The notes under the pieces are model-generated. The model searched no databases. It worked only from the letters and a program-made list of their open reading frames with translations, and was not told the origin of the DNA. Made by a program: the position numbers and the translations under genes. From contig NC_063162.1 of the NCBI RefSeq assembly GCF_023159225.1, positions 102,998,094 through 103,062,093 of the forward strand: a DNA stretch of 64,000 nt, in the 5' to 3' direction. Below are positions 51,225-62,159 of the stretch, one piece after another. This stretch comes from Perognathus longimembris pacificus (lineage: Eukaryota > Chordata > Mammalia > Rodentia > Heteromyidae). Each line of letters opens with the position of its first letter. The first letter of the stretch is position 1.

Positions 51225-51460
51225 CTTTGGTACCAATCTTGGGGTTTGAACTCAGGGCCTGGGTGCTATCCCTAAGTTTTTGTTCTCAAAGCTAGTACTC
51301 TACCACCTGAGTCAAAATTCTACTTCTGGCTTTTTTGATAGTTAATTGGAGACAAAAGTTTCACCTACTTTCCTGCTCAGGCTGGCTTTGAACCTTGATC
51401 CTCAGATCTCAGTCTCCTGAGTAGTTAGGATTGCAGGTGTGAGCCACTGGTGCCCCACTT
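51225..51460 (-). mobile_element. B1-Geo SINE (reverse)
   Basis: TTTGGTACCAATCTTGGGG, GTACTCTACCACCTGAGTC, GTTAATTGGAGACAAAAG, B1-like half to GTGAGCCACTGGTGCCCC. Confidence 0.8.
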
Positions 51461-51474
51461 CATCCCTTGTGAAG

Positions 51475-51665
51475 GTTTAACATCTCATTATGTCTCATTT
51501 CATTCATTTTTCTGTCAATAGGCATTTGCATTATTTCCAAATATCATAAATATTTCTATGAATATATTTGTATAAAAATTATTTGCTCTACTCCTGTTTT
51601 TAATTCCTTTGGATTTCACTTAAGAGTGGAATTTCAGGATCACCTAGTAATTCTAGTGTCCAGAG
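51475..51665 (-). mobile_element. Ancient L1 ORF2-region fragment (reverse)
   Basis: ATAGGCATTTGCATTATTTCC, TCCTTTGGATTTCACTTAAG and AGTGGAATTTCAGGATCACC follow the well-known L1 ORF2 tail read backwards (wrapped as in L1M/L1P copies). Confidence 0.6.
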
Positions 51666-51867
51666 ACCCAACTTAGGTCTTTATTGTATGTGAAGGAACA
51701 GTTTGCCAGTGGAATGGAACACAGAAATTCCTTTCCCTTTCAGTGTCCCAAGGATTATCCCAAGGATTATGCAAATTATGCTGTGATTCACCAATATAAT
51801 AACACTTTGTATTTCTATTTAACCTTTACTTTGTATTGTTCTTTGTGGTAATAGTATCTCTCATTTT

Positions 51868-52102
51868 ATTTTTTTGTCGGTCATGGGGCTTGAACTCTGG
51901 GCTTGGGTGCTGTTGCTGAGCTCTTCAGCTCAAGGCTAGCACTCTACCACTTGAGCCACAGCGCCACTTCCAGTTTTCTGGTGGTTAATTGGAGATAAGA
52001 GTTTCACAGACTTTCTTGCCTGTGCTGGCTTTGAACCACAATCCTCAGATCTCAGCCTGAGGAACCAGGATTACAGGTGTGAGCCATTGGCACCTAGCTT
52101 GG
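51868..52102 (-). mobile_element. B1-Geo SINE (reverse)
   Basis: TTGTCGGTCATGGGGCTTG, GCACTCTACCACTTGAGCC, GGTTAATTGGAGATAAG, B1-like half to GTGAGCCATTGGCACC. Confidence 0.82.
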
Positions 52103-52117
52103 TAATAGTGTCTCTTA

Positions 52118-52290
52118 AATTACTCTAAGAACTAGGTTTTATTGTTATCCCAGTTTTACAGATTAGCAACCTGAGGCATGAGAATGTTATATAAATAGCC
52201 CACGGGCACACAGAGATTGCAAGTTCTAATGTCAGATTTGAACAAACAGAGTCATCAGGCAAGCTCCTGTGTCGAACCTTTATATAATTC
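52118..52290 (+). mobile_element. MIR SINE
   Basis: GGTTTTATTGTTATCCCAG, TTTTACAGATTAGCAACCTG, AGGCATGAGAATG and GCACACAGAGATTGCAAG match the MIR core. Confidence 0.75.
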
Positions 52291-52489
52291 TGTCTTTCCA
52301 GATTGCCTCTACAATTAATCACTCAGGGTTGGAGTTATCTGTGTAGGATAAAGAAACTGGAGATGTGGGAAAATTATAGTAAAAACCAAATATCAAAGGA
52401 AAAATCTAATGAAAGAAGCTGATTAGTTTCTGTAGTTCATGACAATTTCTCTTGGGAGTCCTGGGCTGTATTTATATTAAAAATTTATC

Positions 52490-52700
52490 ACCAGGTACCA
52501 GGTGCTCATATCTGTAATCTTAGCTACCTGGGCAGCTGACACTGGGGGAATTGTAGCTTGAGGCCTGCCTGGGTAGAAAAGTTCACAAAACCATATCTCA
52601 AAAATAAGCAAAAAACAGGGCTGGAGGTGTGGTTCAGCTGTAGAGCCCAGCCTAGCAAATATGAGGCCCTAAGTTCACACTTGAGTAATGATCTCCCCCA
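52490..52700 (+). mobile_element. B1-ID composite SINE
   Basis: The B1-like half (ACCAGGTGCTCATATCTG ... CATATCTCAAAAATAAGC) is followed at about 52617 by an ID-like monomer (AGGGCTGGAGGTGTGGTTC, AGCCTAGCAAATATGAGG). The right half lacks the Geo-specific insert, so this is B1+ID, not B1+Geo. Confidence 0.7.
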
Positions 52701-52704
52701 AAGT

Positions 52705-53537
52705 ACTTTTACTCTGTACAGTATGTGAAGAAATTAGCCATCTCTATTTGCAAATATAAGCTTGTTATTTAAAAGGTAGTACAGCATTGCCTTTATAGGT
52801 TACCCAGTTGGCTCTATAATAAATGTAGGTATGAAACTTTCACCCAAATGTGTCACTAGATGGCAGTACAAATCAATTTTTTAAAAAAAATCCAATGGCC
52901 TTAGAAATGTCCATAACAAGTTCAACTTCAGGAAAGCACTTTCATCACTTTTGACATGGTCAGGGCAATTGTATTTAATTCAATGTGGATTATAATGACC
53001 TAGAAGAGTACTCTCAAGCTTTGTTAGTTAGAAGACCTGAACTGCATAAAGGATTTTTTTTTTTTAAATAAGGAAAGCTGACTCTAAAATTTTAGTTTCT
53101 TGCTTTAAAGAAAGGTGAAATTTTAAGTAAACGTGCTGCTGGGGGAAATTGTACATTCTGAACATTACATCTGCACACTTTCAGGATTCCCTTTTGCCAG
53201 CTTGGGCTGGCTAAGACTTAGTCTTTAGTTCAAAACTGCAAATATAGCTGCCAGTCTAATTCTCGGGGGAGCTTTCAGCTAATGGCAGAGAAAAAGTAGC
53301 GCTTAAGTAATTTGTGAAGTGAGGATTGATTTACAGGTTGTTTTGGCATCCGAGTCCCTGGACCTACTCACTTGTGGTTGAGATAATGAAATAGATCTCA
53401 GCCATTAGAGGGGAATTCTCAGCTTTTCCTTTGAGTGGGAGCTGAGGTCAACACATTTCCTTGTCTCAGTTTTCAAGGCTTGACTTTCATGGTATGATTT
53501 TTAATGCTCTGACTGGAGTCCTGTCTAGGCAAAATTA
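52705..53537. promoter_or_regulatory. SINE-free block, candidate conserved non-coding element
   Basis: About 0.8 kb of unique, non-repetitive DNA. The part at 53090-53480 is dense in homeodomain-like words (TTAAGTAA, CTAATGG, GCCATTAGAG) and free of repeats. Conservation cannot be judged from this sequence alone. Confidence 0.3.
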
Positions 53538-53553
53538 CTACCTGATCACTTTT

Positions 53554-53749
53554 TTTTTTTTTTTTTTGCCAGCCCTGGGGCTTGGACTCAGGGCCTGAGC
53601 ACTGTCCCTGGCTTCTTTTTGCTCAAGGCTAGCACTCTGCCACTTGAGCCACTTCTGGCCATTTTCTGTATATGTGGTGCTGGGTAATTGAACCCAGGGC
53701 CTCATGTATAGGAGGCAAGCACTCTTGCCATTAGGCCATATCCCCAGCC
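53554..53749 (-). mobile_element. IDL-Geo SINE
   Basis: Reverse dimer with a perfect 16-bp TSD CTACCTGATCACTTTT (53538-53553 and 53750-53765). A 9-bp deletion lies at the junction of the halves (GAGCCACTTCTGGCC). Confidence 0.93.
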
Positions 53750-53994
53750 CTACCTGATCACTTTTGAAGAGGTTGTATTTGTGCATCTGGATGCTAAATG
53801 GTCTCAAAATGCAAAATTTAGAAACTTTATTTTAGCTTTAGTTGTCATTATGAAAGTTACCAATCTCTTCTAGAAGGATCATAAATAATCATCAATGAAA
53901 TGGAATTCAGTTAACCCTGTCAAGAAGTTGAAGGTTCGGGACATCAGTTTTGAGATGCATATATTGGCTGCTTTTTCACCCAAGAGCCAAAATG

Positions 53995-54175
53995 TACTTG
54001 AAAGCTACTGTTAAGGCTAAGAGTAGAACATCTGGGGTCAAGATCTTGTGACCTGATAGGCATTATTGAGCCTCTCAAGCTTCAAACTTGCAATTGTAAA
54101 ATGGGTGTCATGATATTTCCCAAAGTTGTTGGAAGGTATGAAGGAAATTATAAAAGCATTTGTAAAGCTATGTGG
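53995..54175 (+). mobile_element. MIR SINE, 3' part
   Basis: TGAGCCTCTCAAGCTTC, AATTGTAAAATGGGTGTCATG, AAGTTGTTGGAAGG and AAAAGCATTTGTAAAGC match the MIR 3' half in order. Confidence 0.7.
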
Positions 54176-54284
54176 TGCTAACTGAATATTGAGTATCACT
54201 GTTGTTTTCTTTTTTTTTTTTTATCATATTATACCATCCAATCCCCTTATCCTCAACTCTAGTTGCCCCCTTCTTACTCAGTGT

Positions 54285-54705
54285 CTTTTTTTTTTTCTTG
54301 TATAGGGACTTGAACTCAGAGGTCTCAAGCTCTTTCTGCTTCTTTATACTTGGCTAGTATTCCCCTACTTGTGTCATGCTTCCAACCCAGCTTTTTGTTA
54401 ACTAGAGATAGTCTCCCCATCTGCAGTGCTTAAGATCAAGTCTAGAGCTTCATGTATGATAGTCAAACACTCTACCACAGAATTATATCCCAGCCAAGAA
54501 CTCTGTACTTCTATACCTAGCTGTCTACCTGATGAATTTCTAATGCCTAATGATGAATTTCTTCTGTTTCTCTTTTCCTTTTTCTCTGTATCCTCTTTTC
54601 TTCCCTCTCTCCTCTCCTCATTCTGATAATGTTTCACTATGTACTCCAGGCTGGCCTCAAACTTACCATCTTCACCCAGTCTTCAGCCTCTGAGTGGTAT
54701 GCTCC
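54285..54705 (-). mobile_element. Old ID- and B1-like SINE pieces
   Basis: GGGACTTGAACTCAGAGG, CATGTATGATAGTCAAACAC (ID complement) and TACTCCAGGCTGGCCTC (B1 complement) occur in sequence, all strongly diverged, with pyrimidine-rich DNA between. Confidence 0.45.
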
Positions 54706-55268
54706 ACCCTAAACCTGGTTATGAATTGAATTTCCACTTAAATATCACCATGAGACATGAGTTTTCATCTCTCAAATTTTCTCCTCCTCCTCTTCACTTC
54801 TAAGTTACAGGCACCCCCACTCTTCCACAGAGCTTCTTCTCATCTTCCACATTTAATCCACAAAATTCATATTTCAAAACCACACTTATGTGTAGCAGAT
54901 GCTATGGTGTTTCATCCACAGCCTTCTTCAGGACAAGAGTGACTGGTAGGCTGCATCTCACAGCCCTTTGCTCTCTCTGGGAATTACACTCAGCTGAAAA
55001 TGACCACCTCACCTGACTCACACCCTCTTTTGGGGGGCAAGCAGAGGAACCACAGCAACTGATTGATGTTGGACTGTACAGGCCCCACCCCTTCACATGA
55101 CACAGCACCTCTTTGAAAGGGCAGCCCAGCTTCAGTGATGACTGTGGGGTCAGCCTAGGCCTTCCCTGAGATTGCTTCACAGCCCTTCTCCTTCTGCCCA
55201 TCGTCCCTGTCTTTCCCTTCCATAGGTTTCAATCCTGTTTGCCCTGCAAAATTAACATCATGTACCTT
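54706..55268. other. Unique DNA
   Basis: No recognised element. A 99-codon minus-strand frame (54902-55201) has no recognised domain. Confidence 0.4.
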
Positions 55269-55269
55269 G

Positions 55270-55643
55270 TGTTAGCTTTCTGTGGCTGGGACAAAATACC
55301 TGAGATAGATTGACTTAAAGGAGGAAAGGTTTATTTGGTTCCAGAGGTTTCCGTTCTGTGGCTTTGGACCTATGTCAACACAGAACAATGAAGGCAGGAA
55401 GCCTATCTGGAGCAATCTGCTCACTTCCTGGTGGCCTCCCTCAGGAAGGAGGGACAGGGAGAGGGTGGGAGAGAAAAAGGTGCTAGGATTCCAATATTCC
55501 TTCACAGGCATGTCACCCAGTGATATAGCTCCCATTAGGTCTCAACTCTTAAAGGTCCTACTTGCTCCCAATAGTGCTACAGGCTGGCCACCAAACCTCA
55601 CAGCAGTGGCGATTGGGGGATATTTAAGACCCAAACCATAACA
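55270..55643 (-). mobile_element. MaLR-type LTR (374 bp, reverse)
   Basis: Ends TGTTAGC and CATAACA. Internal text GGGACAAAATACCTGAGATAG, GGAAAGGTTTATTTGG, CTCTTAAAGGTCCTAC and AATAGTGCTACAGGCTGG follows an ERVL-MaLR LTR read backwards at full length. The TSD is not readable. Confidence 0.75.
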
Positions 55644-56221
55644 GCAGCCCTGATCTTTTCCAGAGTCAGCTTCCTATGAAATCTAGTCTGCAATGTAATT
55701 CCAGATGTATCCTCTCTTTCCAGTTCTGTCATCTCCACACTAGTGTAGGCCACTCCTTCTGTCACCTCATCACTGCAGTAGTCTCCCATCTCCCTGCTGC
55801 TTCTCTTCACCCCTATCATCCGTTTTCCTCACTGCTGTCATTAATATCAATTTGTTCAATTTCTTTTCATAATATTCAGTTCAATTTATTCTATCTTATT
55901 TTATTTGATCAAAATGGACTACACACATCTATCTATCTATCTATCCATCTATCTGTCATCTATCATGCACACATAAACACACATAAATGAGGAAGTATGC
56001 ACAAATGAACCCATGAATTCTGTGACCCATCCCTTCAGTCTCTGGGAGAATTGAAGTAGTCTGCATCTCTCTCTCTCTCTCTCTCTCTCTGATTGTGATC
56101 CCTCTCTACCTATCTCCAATTAATTATACTCTCCAGAATTAACTATGATATTGAGTTGTATTTTCTTTTTATCATTTCTGTACTTTTTTCTTCACTAAAC
56201 AATCTATAGTTTAGTGCTGCT
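55644..56221. other. Unique pyrimidine-rich DNA with short tandem repeats
   Basis: Contains (TATC)n-like DNA at 55927-55964 and (CT)n at 56065-56090. No other element recognised. Confidence 0.5.
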
Positions 56222-56238
56222 TGCTTTTGACATTTATA

Positions 56239-56443
56239 TTTGTTTTGATTTTTGCCAATCCTAGGGCTTGAACTCAGGGCCTGAGCACTGTCTCTGGCTT
56301 CATTTTGCTCAAGGCTAGCACTCTACCACTTGAGCCACAGCGCCCCTTCCGGCCTTTTCTACATATGTGGTGCTGAGGAATTGAACCCAGGGCTTCATGT
56401 ATACGAGGCAAACACTTTACCAGTAGGCCATTTTCCCAGCCCC
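56239..56443 (-). mobile_element. IDL-Geo SINE
   Basis: Reverse dimer flanked by a perfect 17-bp TSD TGCTTTTGACATTTATA (56222-56238 and 56444-56460). Confidence 0.93.
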
Positions 56444-56614
56444 TGCTTTTGACATTTATAAAAATAGACACTTAGTATACTCTTTCCAACTTGGTTCCCC
56501 TTCCTCCACTCACCATTGTATTTCTAGTGTAATCACCCTTGTTGATGCTTGCAATTGAGGTTTAGTCCTTTCCATGTTGCCAGTACTATTAACTTCATTA
56601 ATTTTTTAAACTTT

Positions 56615-56852
56615 ATTCTTTCATCAGTTGTAGAGCTTGAATTTGGGGCCTGGGTACTGTCCCTGAGATTTTTTTCTCAAGGCTAGTGCTCTATCATTTT
56701 GAGCCAGGGCTCCACTTCCAGTTTTTAGGTGGTTAATTGGAAATAAGAGTCTCTTGGACTTTCCTGCCCAGGCTGGCCTTCAAACAACATCCTCAAATCT
56801 CAGCCTCCTGAGTAGCTAGGATTATAGATGTGAGCCACCAGTGCCCAACATT
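56615..56852 (-). mobile_element. B1-Geo SINE (reverse)
   Basis: TCAGTTGTAGAGCTTGAATTTG, GTGCTCTATCATTTTGAGCC, GGTTAATTGGAAATAAG, B1-like half to GTGAGCCACCAGTGCCC. Confidence 0.82.
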
Positions 56853-56938
56853 AATTATTTAAAAAATAAATTATGTACAATCTACATTTTGTCACTTCAT
56901 TATGGATTCCTTACTGATAAACATACAGGTTTTCCTTT

Positions 56939-57162
56939 ACTTCTTCTTCTTCTTCTTTTTTTTTTTTTTTTTTGCCAGTCCTGGGGTTGAACTCAGGGCC
57001 TGAGCACTGTCCCTGGCTTCTTTTTGCTCAAGGCTAGCACTCTGCCAATTTGAGCCACAGTACCACTTCTGGCCTTTTCTATATATATGGTGCTGAGGAA
57101 TCGAACCTAGGGCTTCATGTATACAAGGCAAGCACTCTTGCCACTAGGCCATATTCCCAGCC
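56939..57162 (-). mobile_element. IDL-Geo SINE
   Basis: Reverse dimer with a (TTC)n-T tail and a 13-bp TSD CAGGTTTTCCTTT (56926-56938 and 57163-57175). Confidence 0.9.
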
Positions 57163-57184
57163 CAGGTTTTCCTTTTTGCATGTG

Positions 57185-57320
57185 TGTGCTGGTTTTTTGA
57201 GCTAGGACTCTAGGCTCACCTTGAACTCAGAATAGCCTGGCTGGCCTTCAACTTGGGATCCTTCTACCTCAACCTTTTGAGAACTGAGTTTACAGGTGTA
57301 TGCTGCCATTTCTGCCTTGA
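57185..57320 (-). mobile_element. Old B1-like SINE (reverse)
   Basis: GAGCTAGGACTCTAGGCTC, TGGCTGGCCTTCAACTTGG and TGAGTTTACAGGTGTATGC; diverged. Confidence 0.5.
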
Positions 57321-57699
57321 ACTTCACATTTGTGTTCATGTTTTTTGGTGCTGATGTGTAAGAATTCCTACAGCATGTATATTGGGAATGAAACTAAGCA
57401 ATTTATTATATATGAATTAGGTTTCATACAAACTCTTTGTTTTGTTTTTCAAAGTGATTGTAACAAATTTTACTCTCTTCACTAATTATAAATCTGAATG
57501 CTGCACAATCTTACCAGGGCTCATAATTGTCACCTTTTAGTTTAGGGCAAACAAATTGCCACTTAGTTTATACTTTTTGATTAATAATGAAGTTGAGTAT
57601 GTTTCATGATTGTCATTTGTATTTCATTTTCTGTTGAATTTTGTTGTTGTTGTTAAATTTTGCTTCTCCTTCTTTTGGGTTTTAGAAAGTCATCTTTTT

Positions 57700-57795
57700 T
57701 TGTTTGGTGGTATTGGGGTTTTAATTCATGGCCTTGCACTTGGTAGTCAGGCATTCTAGCACTTGAACCCCCCCCCCCCATCCTTTTTGCTCTAG

Positions 57796-57842
<47 letters not shown>

Positions 57843-58128
57843 GGAGCTTGAAGTCAAAGCCTCCTGTTTGTTGCTTAGCATTAGCTGTTGCTCTACCACT
57901 TGAGCCACACCTTTACTTCTGGCTTTTTGCTAGTTAAATGGAGTTAAGAGCCAGACTTTTCTGTTTGTGTTGGCTTCAAACCTTGAATCTCAGCCTCTTG
58001 AGTAGCTAGGATTACAGGTGTCAGCCAGCAGTACTCTCTTTGTAGCCCATGTTGGCCTTGAATTAAAGATCCTCTTATTTTAGCCTCTCTAGTGCTGAGA
58101 TTATAGGTGTGTGTCACCACTCTAAGGT
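57700..58128 (-). mobile_element. ID and B1-Geo SINEs (reverse) around a (TG)n
   Basis: ID complement at about 57700-57770 (GGTGGTATTGGGGTTTTAATTC), a C-run (57769-57779), (TG)21 at 57798-57839, then Geo/B1 (57840-58035) and a further B1-like piece to about 58128 (ATTATAGGTGTGTGTCACC). Confidence 0.65.
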
Positions 58129-59291
58129 CTATTAGTTTTCAGTTTTATGCTACTGAATGTATAAGGGAGTGACTCAAATGTGCCTATATTTGGTACAAGA
58201 GGCCTTGGATATGTTAATCAATTCTCCACATGAGTGTTTGGTCTTAGCTGATCAGTGTCTGCCATTGGCAAACTTTTTAGAATGATGCAGGCAGATTTTC
58301 TGAAGACAATCACTGCAATTAAACCATCAGCTCACAGTGTATCACTGAACAAAAGCACAGAAGACAAAAGCACAGAGTATGTGCAACACCACCAAGCATT
58401 CTTTTAAGTAACAAAATCTTGTTTTATTTTTTTTTTTTTACAGAAATTCATGTATTCCAACAAATTTCTTTACATTTCCTGGACCTTAAAAAAATTACAC
58501 ACAACTTTTGACATAACACAACAGAACAGAATGAGAAAGGGAGTCACCTTTAAAAATAAAGATAAAAACATACTTCTTATACTTAACATTTAGTGATTTA
58601 CATGTGTATTATCTATGTACAAATGGTACATTATCAATGACCCATCTTTATAGCACTGTGGTATGCTAAATTACACATAGGTTTTATGGCAAAAACTTTT
58701 TAAAGCATTAGCATGTGAATAGGAAGTACTTTAAAAATTTTTTGTTATCACCACTGTTGGTGATGTAGCATTCCTGATGGAGTCTGTAATTTATCTGGGT
58801 TGGAGAAAGCCTATACCTTCTGCTTTTGTTGTAGACAGACACCTCCCTTTAATTAAAAGATGAATTCTTGAAAAGTTGTGTGTAATTAAATTCAGTGAGT
58901 AGGATGTTCTGAATGCAGTAGGGCAGCTAAAACTTAAAGCAGGTGATAACCACTAGGATGACCAATACTTTAGTTTATTCCCTTAGTGTGGCTCTTTAGA
59001 AAAGCCATATCTCTGTGAGTTGGATTTTATTTCCTTGAACATTTCTGCAAATACTTTTAGCATTTTGAAACATTATTCTGCTTACGGTGAACACATGGCT
59101 AATAGTAGAAAGTTTAGCTAAAATATGAATGTGGTCTTAATAGAGAGGATGTGAGTAGTCAACTATGAATAGCACATGTGTATTCTCTCAGATATTCTGA
59201 AGATATATGTTAATTTGATTTTTACTTCTGAGCTTGTGATTGGAGGCATTCTATACTGATCTGTTCTTCTTTTTTTTTTTTTCCTCCTTAG

Positions 59292-59383
59292 GTATAGAAT
59301 GTAGCTGGCTTCCACTGAGTATCATTTTAGCTTGGGATGATGTGTGGGAATACCTGGGACCAAAGATTGTTGAAGGCAACTAG
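59292..59383 (+). other. Possible terminal exon (weak)
   Basis: A very strong acceptor-like tract (about 20 pyrimidines, then CCTCCTTAG ending at 59291) precedes a 29-codon open frame (IECSWLPLSIILAWDDVW..., stop TAG at about 59381). AATAAA lies about 35 bases further (59417-59422). A frame this short can arise by chance. No family recognised. Confidence 0.2.
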
Positions 59384-60404
59384 ATAGTTGTAACTACTTC
59401 CAAATGCTGACAAACAAATAAAAATCAGAATTTTGCAAACCAACATTAGTAAATAAAAAGGTAACTTATTTATCCTATCAAGGTTGTTTGACCTGTATAA
59501 GTATATAGTCATTTATTTCTAAGGCTATTAAATTACTGTTTATTTTGTTAGTACCACTTACTATCATTTAGAAATAGTTTTACTGGAATAATTAAAAAGA
59601 ATGAATTGCCTGTCAGTAAGGGAAATAAAGGGCATGGATTTCTGATAACATGTATGGCAAAGAAATAGAAAAAAAATCAGGTATTTTAGCTGTCTATTTA
59701 TAAAGTATGTTAAATTCCTATGCATATACTAGGGAGAATTAGAAAAAAGTGTTTATTTGATAGCAGCCTATATATTACATGAGAGCATCCAAGGTGAAAA
59801 TGAGCTTTCTATATTTTTTCAGAGTTCCTTGATGCTGTTTCCTGAAAGAGAGGGAAATCTAAATTCTCGGGAGCCTATGATATAAAGATGTACTTCCTGT
59901 AATATACAGCTTGATGGAGTAATAGTATATGTCAAAAACACTTCTTCAGTAATAACTTGTACAGACAGATTAAACCAAACACAGACTTGGTTAAAAAGTT
60001 TGAAGCATTACATCCCTTAATAACTGGGTGGTTGTAATAATGACACAGTGAAATAAATGCACAGTAGAGATGGAGAACGAAAGGTCAGAGGCATTTTCTA
60101 AGATGCTTCCTCAATCATGACACTTGATTGGCCTCTTGCCTACTGAGATAGGAATAATCTAGAACTAACTGCCCTTTTCTTTTTTTTTATTATCCTATTG
60201 AAAGATTAAAGCTTTTTTAAATTTCAGTTTGATTTAAAAAGGACAGTTTAACAAACCTCCATACTTATGTATTTTACATGTGAATTCTAGCACGTTTATA
60301 TCCCTCTTCCTTAAAATATTTCCTGAATGTGATTTTTTCATGAATGTTATCTGATCTTATCCAATGACAATTTCCAATGAGCTGGTGTTTAATCTCTTTC
60401 CAGA

Positions 60405-60545
60405 AAAATCACTCCCATCTCTGCAGATCTAGATGTAGAAGGTGCTTTGCTGAGTGGATATTTCACTTTTCCATATTCGTCTCTGGACTCTGATCTCTTC
60501 CAAGCGTCTTCCTTCTTGATGTTGATGTACAAAAGCTGTTATTCG
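60405..60545 (-). other. Possible coding segment (weak)
   Basis: A minus-strand frame of about 48 codons ends at TAA near 60400. It is Lys/Glu/Ser-rich (INIKKEDAWKRSESRDEYG) with even codon texture, and AT-rich UTR-like DNA follows for 2 kb on that strand. The upstream boundary offers CAG but no pyrimidine tract, which argues against a real acceptor. Family not recognised. Confidence 0.2.
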
Positions 60546-60684
60546 ATTTGTTTAGCTGTTATTTGATTTTTTTTGTGCTCATTCTAGAGAATATTGGCTT
60601 AGCAGAACTGCAGAAAGGGGAAAGAAAAGAGAGAAAGAAAGGGGTGGGGGAAGAGATAAAAAGATGCATTATTTTCTGTCAGGA

Positions 60685-60930
60685 AAATTTTTTTTTTGTC
60701 AGTTATGGGGCTTGAACTCAGGGCCCAGGAACTGTTCTTGAGCATTTTTGCTCAAGGCTAGTACTCTACCACTTTGAGCCATAGCACCACTTCCAGTTTT
60801 CTGGTGGTTAATTGGAGATAAGAGTCTCATGGACTTTTCTGCCTGGGATGGTTTCAAACTGCAATCCTCAGATCTCAGCTTCCTGAGTAGATAGGATTAC
60901 AGGCATGAACCATTGGTGCCTAGCTATCAG
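60685..60930 (-). mobile_element. B1-Geo SINE (reverse)
   Basis: TTTGTCAGTTATGGGGCTTG, GTACTCTACCACTTTGAGCC, GGTTAATTGGAGATAAG, B1-like half to CATGAACCATTGGTGCC. Confidence 0.82.
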
Positions 60931-61520
60931 GAAGATTTTTGTGCACATTATCAATAAAAGGAGAAAACAACAAACAATTCAAGTGTGCGTTAGATTTGTT
61001 ACCAACAAAAGCTGAAATGTTTGAGTATTCAGTTCCCAGCATGGGTCTTTCCTCAAACTCAAGCATTCCCTTCATTGGTGTCAAGCAAGACTGTACAGGC
61101 TACTTTGAAGGAGCAAGGAAGAATAAAGAATGATCTCAAGCCTGATGATCCTGCCTAGCCCAGAAGGCATCTCATTTGAGTATTTCCTTTTCCTTTCCAA
61201 GTTTTATTTATTTTTATACTCAGCATTATAATAACTATGAAAGAAATGATTACATGAATCACTACAAATCCGATCGGTTTGACATACCAATTGTTTTCAC
61301 CCCAGGCTTTTTTCTATTCTTTATGTAAATGAATACTTATTTTACATAGTTGAATCACAGTATAAATGACATTTTGATGTTTCAAATATTATGTTACACA
61401 TACTCATCATCAGCTTCAATTCATAGTGGGTATATAACATTCGATTCTATCCTCATGCCTTTTCACTTCATGTAGATAATCCATTTTCGACTATTTCACT
61501 ATTGTCAGATATATAGAGCC
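60931..61520. other. Unique or ancient DNA
   Basis: No clear element; parts of 61320-61500 may be a very old L1 or L2 remnant, but I cannot support it. Confidence 0.35.
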
Positions 61521-61524
61521 TTCT

Positions 61525-61625
61525 CTTCCCTCCCTCCCTCCCTCCCTCTCTCCCTCCCTCTCTCCCTCCCTCTCTCCCTCCCTCTCTCCCTCCCTCTCTC
61601 CCTCCCTCTCTCCCTCCCTCTCTCT
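61525..61625 (+). repeat. 12-bp-period pyrimidine simple repeat
   Basis: CCCT units resolve into a higher-order 12-bp period (TCTCCCTCCCTC), about eight copies. Pure polypyrimidine on this strand; more T/C-rich DNA follows to 61720. Confidence 0.9.
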
Positions 61626-61799
61626 TCCCTCTTTCTCCTCCTCCTCTTCCCCTATCTCTTGCTCCTGCTCCTTTTTTCTCTTTGTGCCCCTCTTTCTTCC
61701 TTTCTCTCTTTTCTTTTTTTTTAAAATTTAATTTGTTATTATAGAGATGATGTACACAGGGGTTACAGTTACATGAATCAGATAAGTATATTTCCTTTC

Positions 61800-62006
61800 T
61801 TTTTTTTTTTTTTTGCCAGTCCTGGGCCTTGGACTCAGGGCCTGAGCAGTGTCCCTGGCTTCTTCCCGCTCAAGGCTAGCACTCTGCCACTTGAGCCACA
61901 GCGCCGCTTCTGGCCGTTTTCTGTATATGTGGTGCTGGGGAATCGAACCTAGGGCCTCGTGTATCCGAGGCAGGCACTCTTGCCACTAGGCTATATCCCC
62001 AGCCCC
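61800..62006 (-). mobile_element. IDL-Geo SINE, young subfamily
   Basis: Reverse dimer nearly identical to 2788-2989, with a T-run. A perfect 15-bp TSD AGTATATTTCCTTTC occurs before the T-run (61785-61799) and after the element (62007-62021). Confidence 0.94.
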
Positions 62007-62029
62007 AGTATATTTCCTTTCATACAGTA

Positions 62030-62155
62030 TCTCTCTTTTGGTTTTTGGTACATTGTTTCACTATATGTAGCTCAATCTGGTCTCAGAGTTGTGATCTTTC
62101 TGCCTGAGCTTCCCCAGTGTTGGGATCATAGATGTTCACTACCCTGTCTGGCATA
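62030..62155 (-). mobile_element. B1-like SINE (reverse)
   Basis: GTTTCACTATATGTAGCTC, GTCTCAGAGTTGTGATC, CCCCAGTGTTGGGATCATAG and CACTACCCTGTCTGG; monomeric, no Geo half. Confidence 0.65.
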
Positions 62156-62159
62156 GATT

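Larger units (their letters stand above)
58129..60670. other. 2.5-kb SINE-free AT-rich block
   Basis: The longest stretch without any recognised transposon in a window that averages about one SINE per kb. It is AT-rich and reads like a long 3' UTR or conserved non-coding DNA. Two exon-like segments lie in it (59292-59383 + and 60410-60540 -); neither is convincing alone. Confidence 0.45.
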
